Source of the DNA: Debaryomyces hansenii CBS767
Taxonomy: Eukaryota; Ascomycota; Pichiomycetes; Serinales; Debaryomycetaceae
DNA length: 64,000 nucleotides
Direction of reading: 5' to 3'
Assembly: GCF_000006445.2 (NCBI RefSeq)
Contig: NC_006047.2
Location: 496,001 to 560,000 of the forward strand
Part shown: positions 40,702 to 51,085 of the stretch, piece by piece
Layout of the letters: each line of letters begins with the position of its first letter
Position numbering within the stretch: the first letter of the stretch is position 1
Translations under genes and position numbers: made by a program
The notes under the pieces: generated by a model
Told to the model about the DNA's origin: nothing
The model's input: the letters and a program-made list of their open reading frames with translations, nothing else
The model's database searches: none

Positions 40702-41754
40702 ATGCCTGAACGTAAACCCAAGGTTCTTGTTGTTGGATCTGGTGGAGTAGGTGCTATTGGTGCATTGTGCTTAACCCTTAATGATAAAGCAGACGTTACT
40801 TTAGTAGTAAGGTCTGATTATGCAAAGGTAAATGAGAGTGGGTACTCTATCAAGTCCGTTACTTATGGTGAACATGAGAATTGGAAACCACGTCATATAG
40901 CTAAATCGGTGGCGGATGCATCTGAGAGGTTTGGTGAATTTGATTTCATTTTATTGACTACCAAGAATATTCCTGACGGACCAATAACTTGTGAAGATAT
41001 CATTAGGCCTGCTGTTACTCCTAGGACTGCAATTATTTTACTTCAAAATGGGCTTGGTATAGAGAAGCCGATGATTGAGCAGTTCCCACATAATGTAATT
41101 CTTAGTGGTGTTACTTTACTTTGTTCCACTAATATTAATTGTGTTGTATGTAATCTGCTTAAAGATCAAATTTATCTTGGAGCTTGGAGTAATCTAAATA
41201 TTAAGAACCATGCTGAAAAAGAACAATCTGCAATTAATGAATTTACAAGAATATACAGCAACGAGTATAACAAAGTTTTTATTGATGAAAATGTGGAAAA
41301 GACTAGATGGGAAAAATTGCTCTATAATGCTGCTCTTAATTCTACTACCACCATAGTTAACTTGGACGTAAGTAGATGCCAGATTGCAGGTGCAAATAAT
41401 GAACTTTTCAGGCCTGCTATGAGGGAGATTGTTGCGATTGCCGCTAGTGAAGGCGTTGAAATATCCCCCGAAACAGTTGAGAAATTCATTCATATTAGTG
41501 ATGGCCAATTTTATAGTCCTTCAATGTGCGTTGATGCAAGAAAGAAACAATTATTTGAATCGGAAATTATTTTAGGTAATCCTATAAAGATTGCAGAAGC
41601 AAATGGTGTAGAAACACCTGTATTAAAGACATTATATACTCTATTATCAATGGTTCAGTTTAGAATTAAAGAAGAAAAGGGTATAATCAAAATAGATGAA
41701 AACGAATATAGAAACACAAACTCAGATTCTTACCCAGATATACTTAAGAAATAG
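40702..41754 (+). CDS. Ketopantoate reductase-like protein, tandem copy 2
   Basis: 350 aa from ATG 40702, which aligns with the start of copy 1 (MPERKPKVLVVGSGG versus MSERKSKVLVVGSGG). An in-frame ATG 78 bp upstream would add 26 hydrophobic residues; I consider it unlikely since it is absent in copy 1. The nucleotide sequence is identical to copy 1 over 40723-41112, then diverges abruptly (for example GVTLLCSTN versus GVSLIGSSN), with the second half clearly older. This indicates partial gene conversion. Same NADPH-binding and catalytic-helix motifs. Confidence 0.82.
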   Translation: MPERKPKVLVVGSGGVGAIGALCLTLNDKADVTLVVRSDYAKVNESGYSIKSVTYGEHENWKPRHIAKSVADASERFGEFDFILLTTKNIPDGPITCEDIIRPAVTPRTAIILLQNGLGIEKPMIEQFPHNVILSGVTLLCSTNINCVVCNLLKDQIYLGAWSNLNIKNHAEKEQSAINEFTRIYSNEYNKVFIDENVEKTRWEKLLYNAALNSTTTIVNLDVSRCQIAGANNELFRPAMREIVAIAASEGVEISPETVEKFIHISDGQFYSPSMCVDARKKQLFESEIILGNPIKIAEANGVETPVLKTLYTLLSMVQFRIKEEKGIIKIDENEYRNTNSDSYPDILKK

Positions 41755-41809
41755 ATTCTTATATATTAGACCTATAAATAGACACTGTAACATGAAATAA
41801 ATATATGTA

Positions 41810-43825
41810 TCAACACCAAGTAAAAACTGGCGGCTTATTTTTAACTTTCTCTAATCTTTCAATTACTACCTTCTTAGTATTAGTCTCACCTTCTTCACTA
41901 TCGTTTCTTTGTTCACCATTGAAATTTAAATTATATTCGAACCCCGACATACTGAATTGTGGTTCGCTTTTGGTGCTATGGATGCTACTATTATCAGGCA
42001 ATAGAAGGCTCAGTTCATTAGGCTCCAAATCATTTAAATTGTTGAACTTAGGTACAATAGTGATTTTAGAAGGTTTATTATTCAAATCATAAATGCTTGT
42101 TTCCATTGCATTTATCATTATGTCGGAATCCACCAGTACAGGAATATTCATTTCATCATCACGAATTAACACTGTTTCTCTCCTAGTTAATTCTAGAGGT
42201 CCAGCATGGCTCAACTTCAACACCTCAACAACGTTAAATGCTTGACCTTTCAATACTGATAACTGCTTCTTCCACATTCTTTCCTTGAAGTCAGTATCTT
42301 GCATAAAAACATCTTTCAACTTTTTGACAGTCGTTTCCCACCACATTATAGATGTTAATAATGGTAAGTAGAGATTTCTGGTATTCATTGAGAATGGGTG
42401 GCCTATAATAGATAATGGTAGAAATAGCCATCCGAATGGAAAAGATCTCCATTCATCAGGATGCTTCCAAGGAAATGCCAAACCCGAATCAATAGCTCCA
42501 ATTTTAATAATAGGCGTCATTTTTTTGTAAGATTTATCACGCTTAGTCTCAATCCATTGAATTTTTATCATCCAGTTATCCAAACCTCTATCTGTATTCC
42601 TCATAATATAGTCCAATATTACCAATTTTTCTAGCTCCTCTCTAAATTGTTGCAATGTTTTCTTATTCCACTTAAAATTTGAATCTAAATTATTTTCATT
42701 ATGCTCAACCAAGATCTCACATTCATCAGGCAACCCAGTTATTTCATTAGGAATAGGAAAATGATGAAACCATGCTTGAGCTTCCATATAACCCTTTAGA
42801 AAGCATTGGAATGAACCAATCTTTGGAGACAATTTTGAATAAGCCCTATGTCTATCCCAGTATGAATAATAAAATGAGCTTGACTTAAGATATACTATTT
42901 CAGTATGTGGTACAATGAACGATAACAATTGTTGATCAAGTATACTAGCGGCAGCTTCGCTAACATATCCCAAGTTTGGAATAAGACAAGATCGTCCAAA
43001 AAAACAAGGAAAAAAAGTTCTGTGCAACCATTTTGTCCACTTAGGAGATAATGGCCCATAAGGTTCTTCATCTTTCGGTTTGAATATGCCTGCCTTGTAT
43101 ATTTCTTGGGTGCCATCACAAACCCTTCTGTTATATATGAAATAGCTTCCTGAAGACCCTTGGGAAATACGATTGGGCTTATAACCATCTAATTCGATTA
43201 GATCTGTAATACCAACAACTAAGCTCGAAAAATCATCTTTACTCAAGTAATTATCAGGATATCCAAGCTCAGGCAGGTCCTCATCGATTATTCTTTGCCG
43301 GTGAAAATTATATTCGTTTTCGTTTTGGACAGGTCGTATATTTTTCAATGGTTTAAAAACAGAATACTCTATTTTATAAAGTGGAATTAAATCTTCTTTC
43401 TTCGACCTACCATTGGATATCGGTGAATATGCCCATTTGGCGGCGGGGATAATGTAGCTCTTAGTAAATTTGTTGAGTTGACTGAGAGATGTTTCTGACG
43501 ATCTGCTATAGAAGGGCTGGGATTTACTTCGTACTAATTTCTTCTGTGATGATGCCAGTGCTAATTTCTTTAAGCCATCATGTGGAGATTGTTTTGATAT
43601 GTTGTTGGAAAACGGATCAACAACTGAATCTAAATTAGGCACATAGTGACGGATGCTCGAATCATAACTTGAAGTAGATTGTAGATGATTACTATCTAGG
43701 GGGGGGTATGACTGATCTTTATGTGTGTTCACATCCTGAATCTCTTTAAGGCGTTGCAAGCCCGAAATTTCATCGTTTTCAGCTAGATTCTTTGAATTTT
43801 CAGTGTTATCATCGTTCTTCGTCAT
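41810..43825 (-). CDS. LSB6: Type II phosphatidylinositol 4-kinase
   Basis: 671 aa from the ATG at 43825 (a frame to 43831 uses no ATG). The kinase domain spans roughly residues 175-550: GSSGSYFIYNR (nucleotide loop), YKAGIFKPKDEEPYG (Lys-containing strand), LDYIMRNTDRGLDNWMIKI (catalytic D-R-x-x-D-N loop) and IGAIDSGLAFPWKHPDEWRSFPFGW (the metal-binding D and type II PI4K hallmark). It makes PI4P on vacuolar/endosomal and plasma membranes. The N-terminal 110 residues are Ser-rich and low complexity. Confidence 0.92.
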   Translation of the reverse strand: MTKNDDNTENSKNLAENDEISGLQRLKEIQDVNTHKDQSYPPLDSNHLQSTSSYDSSIRHYVPNLDSVVDPFSNNISKQSPHDGLKKLALASSQKKLVRSKSQPFYSRSSETSLSQLNKFTKSYIIPAAKWAYSPISNGRSKKEDLIPLYKIEYSVFKPLKNIRPVQNENEYNFHRQRIIDEDLPELGYPDNYLSKDDFSSLVVGITDLIELDGYKPNRISQGSSGSYFIYNRRVCDGTQEIYKAGIFKPKDEEPYGPLSPKWTKWLHRTFFPCFFGRSCLIPNLGYVSEAAASILDQQLLSFIVPHTEIVYLKSSSFYYSYWDRHRAYSKLSPKIGSFQCFLKGYMEAQAWFHHFPIPNEITGLPDECEILVEHNENNLDSNFKWNKKTLQQFREELEKLVILDYIMRNTDRGLDNWMIKIQWIETKRDKSYKKMTPIIKIGAIDSGLAFPWKHPDEWRSFPFGWLFLPLSIIGHPFSMNTRNLYLPLLTSIMWWETTVKKLKDVFMQDTDFKERMWKKQLSVLKGQAFNVVEVLKLSHAGPLELTRRETVLIRDDEMNIPVLVDSDIMINAMETSIYDLNNKPSKITIVPKFNNLNDLEPNELSLLLPDNSSIHSTKSEPQFSMSGFEYNLNFNGEQRNDSEEGETNTKKVVIERLEKVKNKPPVFTWC

Positions 43826-44139
43826 TGACACAAATACACCGAAATGGATGCCAAAAGCTATTAGCCGGAGAGTCTACGTTTTTATGGACTGACATAATAA
43901 AAGAAAATTGAAACCCGTGCTAATGCTAAGAAAATCCTCGATAAGGTTATATTGTGGTATGCATATAATCAGAAATAGGACTTATTTAAAACTAATTGGA
44001 TTGACTATATAGAGAAAACTGGACAATTAAACGAGAAGAAAGGAGAAAATGAAATGGGGGTAGTATATAAGATAATGTGAATTAGAGGTACTCGAGAAGT
44101 AAAATTTAAATGATCTAAATTAACATGACACTTTCTTGT
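43826..44139. other. LSB6 promoter region
   Basis: About 315 bp upstream of LSB6 and downstream of the neighbouring minus-strand gene. No further feature seen. Confidence 0.4.
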
Positions 44140-45360
44140 TTAGATTAGCAATAAAGCACCACCAAAGATTAATGTTTGTAAGTAAATTAAACATTTAACA
44201 ATTGGAATATTTGAGTTTTGCTGTAAGCTAATGGAACCAGAATCCGAAGAAGATGTAGGGGAATTTTCTTTGTTATTTCCGTACATGTATAAGCTTGTAG
44301 CTTTTTTAGAAGATGTTTTGGAAGTTGAAGTGGCTAAGATCTTCTCTTTTTTAGTTTGCGAGGCAGCTTTCGTTGAAGAGGCTTTTGTAGAAGACGATGG
44401 GAATACTTCCTCATTCAATTCTGCAAAGAGTCCATCATTTTCTAAATCTTTAATGATCTTTTTAACAGCTCCAGAATACTTTCCTAAACTACTACCGAAG
44501 TTGAGATCGCCACTCAAAACCTTTCCAATAAGGTCTGTAATGGTCTTAGGGTTACTAACAGCGGTACTAACAAGAGCAGTGATATTGAGGGAGCCACTTA
44601 ACTTAATAGCTCCAGTGTCATATATTTCCTTTACCAATGCAGCAGTCATATTTTGATAGCTTTCGTCAGCAATGAATCTTTTGATAGTGTACACTGCAAC
44701 TCCAGTATCGTTTAAAGCATTGACGATATCAGCAAAAGTATTTGTGAAAATCTTTGACCCCAAAACTGTTGCAAGAGTATTTTCTGCAAAAGATGCGAAA
44801 CTTCCACTGTACTCTGCTCTCTTCTGAATACTACTCTTTTGGAAAACGTCATGGATGAGGTACGAGATAATAAACATATTTGGTCTAACAACCCTTTCTA
44901 TTAAATCGGTTAAAACCAGTCTGTAATCATCGTCTAATAAAATACCGTCTAAGACAGAGGTAAGTAACCCGGAGGCCTTGACAATATTGAAAAGCTGGGT
45001 AGTATTCAACCCAGAAGTTAAGTCCAATGAACTTCCGGAGGAATTAAGAAGCTTAGCGGTTTGATTAGCAAGGAATTGGATTCTGGATGGATGCCCCGCA
45101 ACAGCATCCAAAGCTTCCCAAATAATGCCAGACTTATTAACAAGTAAGAGGATCTTCTCAATGGACTGTTCATCTCTCTTGTGTATACCATCGTTCTGGT
45201 AGAAACCGTCAAAATATTCCTGCAATCCATTTTCTTCAATCAAGTCTTCTAAATATAACCCCATGTCAAATTCAGAATCCTCAACAGGAGAAGCATATGG
45301 TAAAGCAGATACAAATGCTGCAAACATGCAACATAATGAAAGAAGGGTATATAATCTCAT
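44140..45360 (-). CDS. GPI-anchored secreted protein, Op4-like repeat family, member 1
   Basis: 406 aa with an N-terminal signal peptide (residues 1-19, cleavage after VSA), possible Kex2 sites (KR near residues 61-62 and 183-184), and a C-terminal hydrophobic tail (residues ~385-406) after a Ser/Thr/Lys-rich stretch, the layout of a GPI protein. The body has two related ~60-residue helical modules: IEKILLLVNKSGIIWEALD... and VNALNDTGVAVYTIKRFI.... The same modules occur in the gene at 46190 and in the OP4-like gene at 58385. A divergent promoter is shared with member 2. Function unknown; cell-wall association is inferred. Confidence 0.75.
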   Translation of the reverse strand: MRLYTLLSLCCMFAAFVSALPYASPVEDSEFDMGLYLEDLIEENGLQEYFDGFYQNDGIHKRDEQSIEKILLLVNKSGIIWEALDAVAGHPSRIQFLANQTAKLLNSSGSSLDLTSGLNTTQLFNIVKASGLLTSVLDGILLDDDYRLVLTDLIERVVRPNMFIISYLIHDVFQKSSIQKRAEYSGSFASFAENTLATVLGSKIFTNTFADIVNALNDTGVAVYTIKRFIADESYQNMTAALVKEIYDTGAIKLSGSLNITALVSTAVSNPKTITDLIGKVLSGDLNFGSSLGKYSGAVKKIIKDLENDGLFAELNEEVFPSSSTKASSTKAASQTKKEKILATSTSKTSSKKATSLYMYGNNKENSPTSSSDSGSISLQQNSNIPIVKCLIYLQTLIFGGALLLI

Positions 45361-46189
45361 GGATAAATGCTAGTAGTTAACGAAGTAAGTCTAAACGTCT
45401 CTTTGATTAAGCGTTGAAAGAAAGAAAAGCAAATAAAATTTATAGGTAATTTCTATTTCACATATATTCTCCCAGATCTTTGCAATTGAGCTTTTAATCT
45501 AGGACAATTCCAAACAAAATGGTTGTAAAAATTACTTAATTAGTTATATTAACTTAAAATTTCCATTTTAGGTATATTGATTAATGGAAGCATTTTCTAT
45601 TTCCTAATTAGGCAATGATATATTTCATTGATTCATCTATTTTTTTCATGCATTTATTTTTTTCAATTTTAAGTAGCAAGTTACAAAACGTTCCATGACT
45701 ACTTCGTTTATTCACATATACCAAATTAGCAATTGAATACACCTATGCATTAATGTGTTTTTCTATAGGGATAAAACCATGAGTTAGGATCCTCCACATA
45801 GAAGTAAATTTTACGAATCCACTTTATGTATGCTAATGCGTTAGCTTACGCATGAGATCACAGGAAAAATAATTAAGGATTTCCTAAAACGGCAAACGAG
45901 AACAAAAATGTGAGGAAAAGCATAAACACATGCTTAAACACTGCACATAGTGCATTTTAGAAAATTTCCAAAAACAAATACCAAAAATGACATTTCTCCT
46001 CCTCGTAGACACTAGGAAACAACAAACTTATATGATTGAAGATCTCACTTTTGGAGAAAAAAATAATTATTAAAAAAGGTCTATCAAGTTCGTCATATAC
46101 CTAGTATATTGCTAATTAGAAAACTATCATATTAGAGCGATAGTATATACCCCATTACTTAATAATAAAATCGAACAGACAAAAACAAC
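45361..46189. promoter_or_regulatory. Divergent 829-bp intergenic region between two secreted-protein paralogues
   Basis: AT-rich with long A/T tracts and no ORF. It lies between the start codons of two paralogues and so holds both promoters. The length is large for this gene-dense arm, which often goes with complex regulation, but I can name no operator. Confidence 0.5.
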
Positions 46190-47212
46190 ATGAGGTTATC
46201 AAGGATAATATTGACTTGCATACCATTTATTTCAGGATTGACTAAGGCTATCGCACTGAACTCTGATGTCTACCAGGTTGATACTAAAGAGGAAAGATCA
46301 TTAGAGGACATATATGAGGATTTGGTGCTGATTGTTGATTCGCATGTCGACAAGAGAAGTGACAGTTCCAGAGTAGAGCAGTTGGAAAAAATTCTCTTGC
46401 AGGTTAACGAATCAGGAATAATAATGGATGTTTTGAACGAGATTGCTGGATCCAAGGCCCAACAGAATACATTGGTCAATATGACCACAGATATGATCAA
46501 TAACGGAGGTGGGTCATTTGATGGAATTCAAATTGACTTGAACACTACTAATATACTTAATGCTGTTAAGAAGTCGGGTATAATAAATTCAACACTTGAT
46601 GGTTTGCTTTTGAATGATGAAAATAGAGAAATTCTTGGTGATCGTACGGGGCATGTTCTAAGCAAATATGCCTACGTATCCAAAATATTGGCAGACATAG
46701 GAAATGGCCAGAAACCAACTGTTGAATATATTGCAAATACAGTAAAACACTTCAAGACAAAGAATCCTAAATATCAATATATGAACGAGGGTAAACAAGT
46801 TGTATTAAGTGCCAGGGATGATGAATATTCTGGATCAGCTCAAGCATTCCTCAACAACCTTATCAATACAGTTGTCAGTTCTGATTTGGTTTCAGGCTCT
46901 GCAGAGGATTTTTTAATTGCATTAAATAGGACAGGAATTGCTGTATCTATTGCAATGGAGGTCGTAAAAACCCCCAAAATCACTGAAATGGGTACATATA
47001 TCATTGGCCAACTATATGCTAATGGTGTTTTTGATAATCTTGATACCAATAAATATTTTCAAGATGCAAAAAAGAAAAATATTTTATCTGATGGAGCACA
47101 AACTGTTTTGACAGACCCAACATACTCACCTGCATTAGCAAAGTTATTTCAGCAAATGGAAAACAACGGTGTCTTCGCAGACATTCAAAAGAATCTTTAC
47201 GGCCATACATGA
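46190..47212 (+). CDS. Secreted protein, Op4-like repeat family, member 2
   Basis: 340 aa with signal peptide (about residues 1-22) and a KR processing site near residues 55-56. Module 1 (VEQLEKILLQVNESGIIMDVLNEIAG...) aligns well with module 1 of the divergent neighbour; both share LNTT-x-x-x-N-x-V-K-x-SG and DG-LLL-DD/NE. Module 2 follows EYSGSAQAFLNNL. Unlike member 1 it ends YGHT with no hydrophobic tail, so it should be released rather than GPI-anchored. Several N-glycosylation sequons. Function unknown. Confidence 0.75.
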   Translation: MRLSRIILTCIPFISGLTKAIALNSDVYQVDTKEERSLEDIYEDLVLIVDSHVDKRSDSSRVEQLEKILLQVNESGIIMDVLNEIAGSKAQQNTLVNMTTDMINNGGGSFDGIQIDLNTTNILNAVKKSGIINSTLDGLLLNDENREILGDRTGHVLSKYAYVSKILADIGNGQKPTVEYIANTVKHFKTKNPKYQYMNEGKQVVLSARDDEYSGSAQAFLNNLINTVVSSDLVSGSAEDFLIALNRTGIAVSIAMEVVKTPKITEMGTYIIGQLYANGVFDNLDTNKYFQDAKKKNILSDGAQTVLTDPTYSPALAKLFQQMENNGVFADIQKNLYGHT

Positions 47213-47498
47213 TTAAGTTGATTGCTAATAAGTCACGATTTGTCAACAATTTACTGATATTTATTCTAACGTGTTATAATATTTCTTTTTATACCTAATA
47301 TTCAATTCCTTAATCATAAAGAAATCAAAAGTTATTCAAATTTGTAGTACAATATCAGGAAGTTGACTCTACGTCCAATACATAAAACATAATAAATCAA
47401 ATTAAGTTATATCTAATTAAACAATTCATACAAGTGAGAAGAGAAACAAATATTTTTAGACATTTTAAAACAAATTTTATAACAAAGATTTAGTAACG

Positions 47499-50303
47499 TT
47501 AGAAACTTAATGCATTCATAATACCATAACCAATAGTCACCACACATAAATATGCAATTATCGAAGCAGGTACACCTCTAGTGATGAATGTATTTACTGT
47601 AATGTAAGGTTTTCCTACTTCGTCAGTCATACCTATCGCGGTAACATTCGGGAATCCAGAAGTTGGCAAACCCATAGCTGCAGATGCGATTAACGCAGTA
47701 CCCATAACCAAAATTAATGGATGAGGCTCGGGCAATTTTTCACCAACTTCTTTAACCAATGGAACAATAATTAATGCTGCAACAGTATGGGAAACAAAAG
47801 TTGCCACAACCAAAATCAAAATACCAAAAATAATGAGAATAACAAATACATTGAAATCCTTGATCTGATGTTGTAATGCAGTAGCAATTGTCTTTAACAA
47901 TCCCGATGAACTAACCGCTTTTCCTAATGAGAGACCACCCATAGCCAACAAGATAATACTCCAAGGAAAGTTATTTAAATCTTCCTTCTGTAATAACCCT
48001 GTTCCAAAGAATAAAACAATTGGAATAATTGAAATAATACCAGATTCACCAAAAACGCCTTCTAGTTCAGACAAAACACACCACAATATAATGGTCCCGA
48101 TGGTGACAAGACTGATATAAATCTGTTTTGTTGTGAATTTTTCTTTTATTGGCTTATAGGCCATGATTTTGACTGTGTTAATTTTGAATGTCAATATCAA
48201 TTCAACCCAAATTCCAACCATAGCAATAATTGAAACAGGTAATGCAACAGCAAACCACTTTCCCCAACCAGGATTTGGATTCATTGATTCAATGGCAACC
48301 ATATTTTGTGGGGATGCAATTGGGGAAGCCATACCAGCAACATTTGAAGCTAATGCAATACCCAAGACCAAGGCCTGCGCAAACGGGGATTCAGTTGGCA
48401 AAGTTCTTAAAACAGGCTGAATCAATGAATAACATAAAACTGGGGCAGCCACATTGGAAATCCACATGGACAAGAATAATGAAACACTCATGATGGAGAT
48501 TAATACATTTCTGGGTTTAGTTCCAGCAACTGCTAAAATATAGGAAGAAATAACTTTAGCAATATTATATTTAGATAATGCTGCAGCTAATGTAAAACCA
48601 CCCATTAAAAGCATAATCACCGAAGACCACATAGTACTCAAGATATATTTCGAGGCATCAGGTCCAGACATAGGCTTGCCATCGTCTTCATTTTTCAAGA
48701 CTTTGCAAGTAACAACCAATAAAGGAACCAACATTGCAGTGATATGCAATGGTAACGCTTCTGAAGCCCAAAGCATGGCCGATGCAACTAAAACTGCAAG
48801 ACAACGTTGTTGTTCTAGGTCATTAAAAGTCTTGACGCACATTAATACCACGAAAGTGGTAATAATAACAATAAGCTTAACAATTTGCCAAGTTAATAAA
48901 CAAGAAGGAACAATCATACTAGTATGTCCAAATATAGACCAACCAAAAGGGAAATTTAATCTGGTCCAATTTAAGTGCATTAAATTGATAGAACCTTCAT
49001 CTCCCATTTTGTTAGACCTGGTAGCTTCATTATCTAGGTGTAGATTGTAAGATTTCTTTTCTAACGAAAGTAAATCCTTCCAGACGGTATTACGTTCCCA
49101 AACAATATGTTCACGCAAATGGGATCTCAACTCTACCCTAATATTCTCTAAATCTTGCTTCGTAGTTTTTGTTGACAAGTTTCCAGACAAAAGGGAATAA
49201 ATTATGATGATTTTATTAATTTTATGATCGACACTCTTTAATGTCTCTGGTGTGAATGTTTTTGTAGTAGTAGGCAAAAAGTTTTCAATAAAATCTATTT
49301 TAATTGCGTAATTGCATGTCTTGTCGAATTTTTTAGTAATCTTGGTAAAACCAATCTTATTTAATTCAATGTAAGATTTCAACTCTGACAAAGCGATGAA
49401 TAAACTAATAGACTTCTTTTTCAAGGTAATTCGCTTTTGTTGTTTAACATTGAAATCAGTATGATTTAATAAAGCCGAATTCTGGCTATGGGTATCGTCA
49501 TCGTCATCATCGTCATCGTCGTCATCGTCATCCGAATACCTCTCGACTTCGACAACTCCGCCATTAGGCTTTTCAAAACCATGGTTTTCATAGTCAGCGT
49601 AATTTAAGGATGCAACTCTTGAAACAGGTTCTTTAGAAGAATGTTCTATAGGACCAAATTCGTGTTGGTAAGCTTGTGTCGTCTTAAATAACTCATCAAT
49701 GTTGATGTGATTACTTTCCAAATCGCGAACCAAATTGTCGTAGTCTTGAAATACAACCAGTTCCTTTGAGAGGTAAAATTCATTGATTTTACTTAATTCG
49801 ATCAATAATTGCTTGGTAAAAACCTTCAACGGATCAAAATTCGACGACTTCTGGTCGTTATATTTGGTTTTCTCTTCGTCAAAGGTAACGATTGTGGAAT
49901 TATCCAAATCAACCGTGAAAGACTCGATAGATTGACTTTTTTCATCTTTCGAACCATTATAATTTCCCAAACGTGCATCAACGGTCGAACTTCCAACAGC
50001 CTTCTCATCGTCGTCAACATCAGGCCCATGTTTTCTAAACCTGCTGATCAACCTGGATGAAAATTTTTTATCGCTTGATCCATTTTCAGCCTTATTTTTT
50101 GGTGCCTGGACCTTAGATTCATTTACCAAGTCCGTGACAGTGGCGGGATTAACGCTATTAATCTCTATTGACCCATCTTGTGGTTGGTTATTCAACTGGT
50201 CTTGTTGAAGTTTGTAAATTGCTTTTTTGAGCCCAGTGTAGTTTATGTAACTATCCGCCCATTCAGGAACAGCATTAAATTTAAGAGAATGAGAGAACTT
50301 CAT
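47499..50303 (-). CDS. PHO87: Low-affinity phosphate transporter with SPX domain (Pho87/Pho90 type)
   Basis: 934 aa from the ATG at 50303 (the longer frame starts TTG). The SPX domain begins MKFSHSLKFNAVPEWADSYINYTGLKKAIYKLQ (residues 1-33) and resumes at about residues 285-390 after a long low-complexity insert with a run of 13 Asp (49494-49533 in DNA). Twelve or so hydrophobic segments from about residue 450 form the DASS/ArsB-type transporter (ALPLHITAMLVPLLVV, WISNVAAPVLCYSL, HTVAALIIVPL, SGFPNVTAIGM). SPX senses inositol pyrophosphates and limits uptake. CACGTGGG lies 140 bp upstream. PHO87 versus PHO90 cannot be decided. Confidence 0.9.
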   Translation of the reverse strand: MKFSHSLKFNAVPEWADSYINYTGLKKAIYKLQQDQLNNQPQDGSIEINSVNPATVTDLVNESKVQAPKNKAENGSSDKKFSSRLISRFRKHGPDVDDDEKAVGSSTVDARLGNYNGSKDEKSQSIESFTVDLDNSTIVTFDEEKTKYNDQKSSNFDPLKVFTKQLLIELSKINEFYLSKELVVFQDYDNLVRDLESNHINIDELFKTTQAYQHEFGPIEHSSKEPVSRVASLNYADYENHGFEKPNGGVVEVERYSDDDDDDDDDDDDDTHSQNSALLNHTDFNVKQQKRITLKKKSISLFIALSELKSYIELNKIGFTKITKKFDKTCNYAIKIDFIENFLPTTTKTFTPETLKSVDHKINKIIIIYSLLSGNLSTKTTKQDLENIRVELRSHLREHIVWERNTVWKDLLSLEKKSYNLHLDNEATRSNKMGDEGSINLMHLNWTRLNFPFGWSIFGHTSMIVPSCLLTWQIVKLIVIITTFVVLMCVKTFNDLEQQRCLAVLVASAMLWASEALPLHITAMLVPLLVVTCKVLKNEDDGKPMSGPDASKYILSTMWSSVIMLLMGGFTLAAALSKYNIAKVISSYILAVAGTKPRNVLISIMSVSLFLSMWISNVAAPVLCYSLIQPVLRTLPTESPFAQALVLGIALASNVAGMASPIASPQNMVAIESMNPNPGWGKWFAVALPVSIIAMVGIWVELILTFKINTVKIMAYKPIKEKFTTKQIYISLVTIGTIILWCVLSELEGVFGESGIISIIPIVLFFGTGLLQKEDLNNFPWSIILLAMGGLSLGKAVSSSGLLKTIATALQHQIKDFNVFVILIIFGILILVVATFVSHTVAALIIVPLVKEVGEKLPEPHPLILVMGTALIASAAMGLPTSGFPNVTAIGMTDEVGKPYITVNTFITRGVPASIIAYLCVVTIGYGIMNALSF

Positions 50304-51085
50304 CAAGTTAATACTCGTGCGATGAAATACCTAATTAAGCCAACGGTTTGCTTCAATCGGAATAACTAACGTCTTTGACGTTTAACTCTTGGCCAAAAAA
50401 AAATGGGCGGAGAGGTTTACCGTGCTAAGTAATTTATTACACCACGTGGGATGCCCACGATGCCAAGATCGGAGAACTTATGGGTGTATATGTTTGTTTA
50501 CAATTTTTATAGTGGGTGTATAGATGTGGGTTAATATTGGCTAGCATCAACTAGCATATTATGAACCTAGAGTCTCATATGCTGGGAGGCTATAGTGCCA
50601 AGGTGACTACCATATTCACCGTAACACCAGAATTTAATGATCATACTGCATATACAAAATGGTTAGTCCGTATGGCAGAAAATTGCAGCATTCCAAGAAA
50701 CGGTGGGATTTCTTAATTAGACGAACAGAAAAGGGATTTGTTGTATGCTGGCGCGTATCCCCAGTCAGATGGAATTTGTAGGAGAGCGGGTAGTATTGAA
50801 GTCGATAGAAGACTGGGTTTGGATGTGTGAAGGGGGAAAACACGGAGATGGCACAGGAAATTCGAATAGTTTATGAGGTCTAATGCAGTGATATATACCA
50901 GAAGAACTATCCGTATATGGCGGGTGAGAAGGGACGAGAAGGAGAATTATGGTAAAAGAAGTAGATAGACATAGAGAGATAAGTACAGAGGCAGAGAGAC
51001 ATTTACGACATTTGGTGATAGTTAAGTATCGTGCGACATTATGACGCACTCGCATCAAATCGGTGAATCTACAATACAAATTTAG
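50304..51085. promoter_or_regulatory. Divergent promoter region PHO87-DUG2
   Basis: 782 bp between two divergent starts. It includes the E-box CACGTGGG (50443-50450) near PHO87 and a purine-rich tract (50930-51000) near DUG2. No gene seen; short minus-strand frames here look random. Confidence 0.55.
50443..50450 (+). promoter_or_regulatory. CACGTGGG, Pho4-type E-box
   Basis: An exact high-affinity Pho4 site, 140 bp upstream of the PHO87 ATG. In S. cerevisiae the low-affinity carriers are not classic Pho4 targets, so control by phosphate starvation here is a guess from the site alone; other bHLH factors (Cbf1) bind the same core. Confidence 0.45.
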
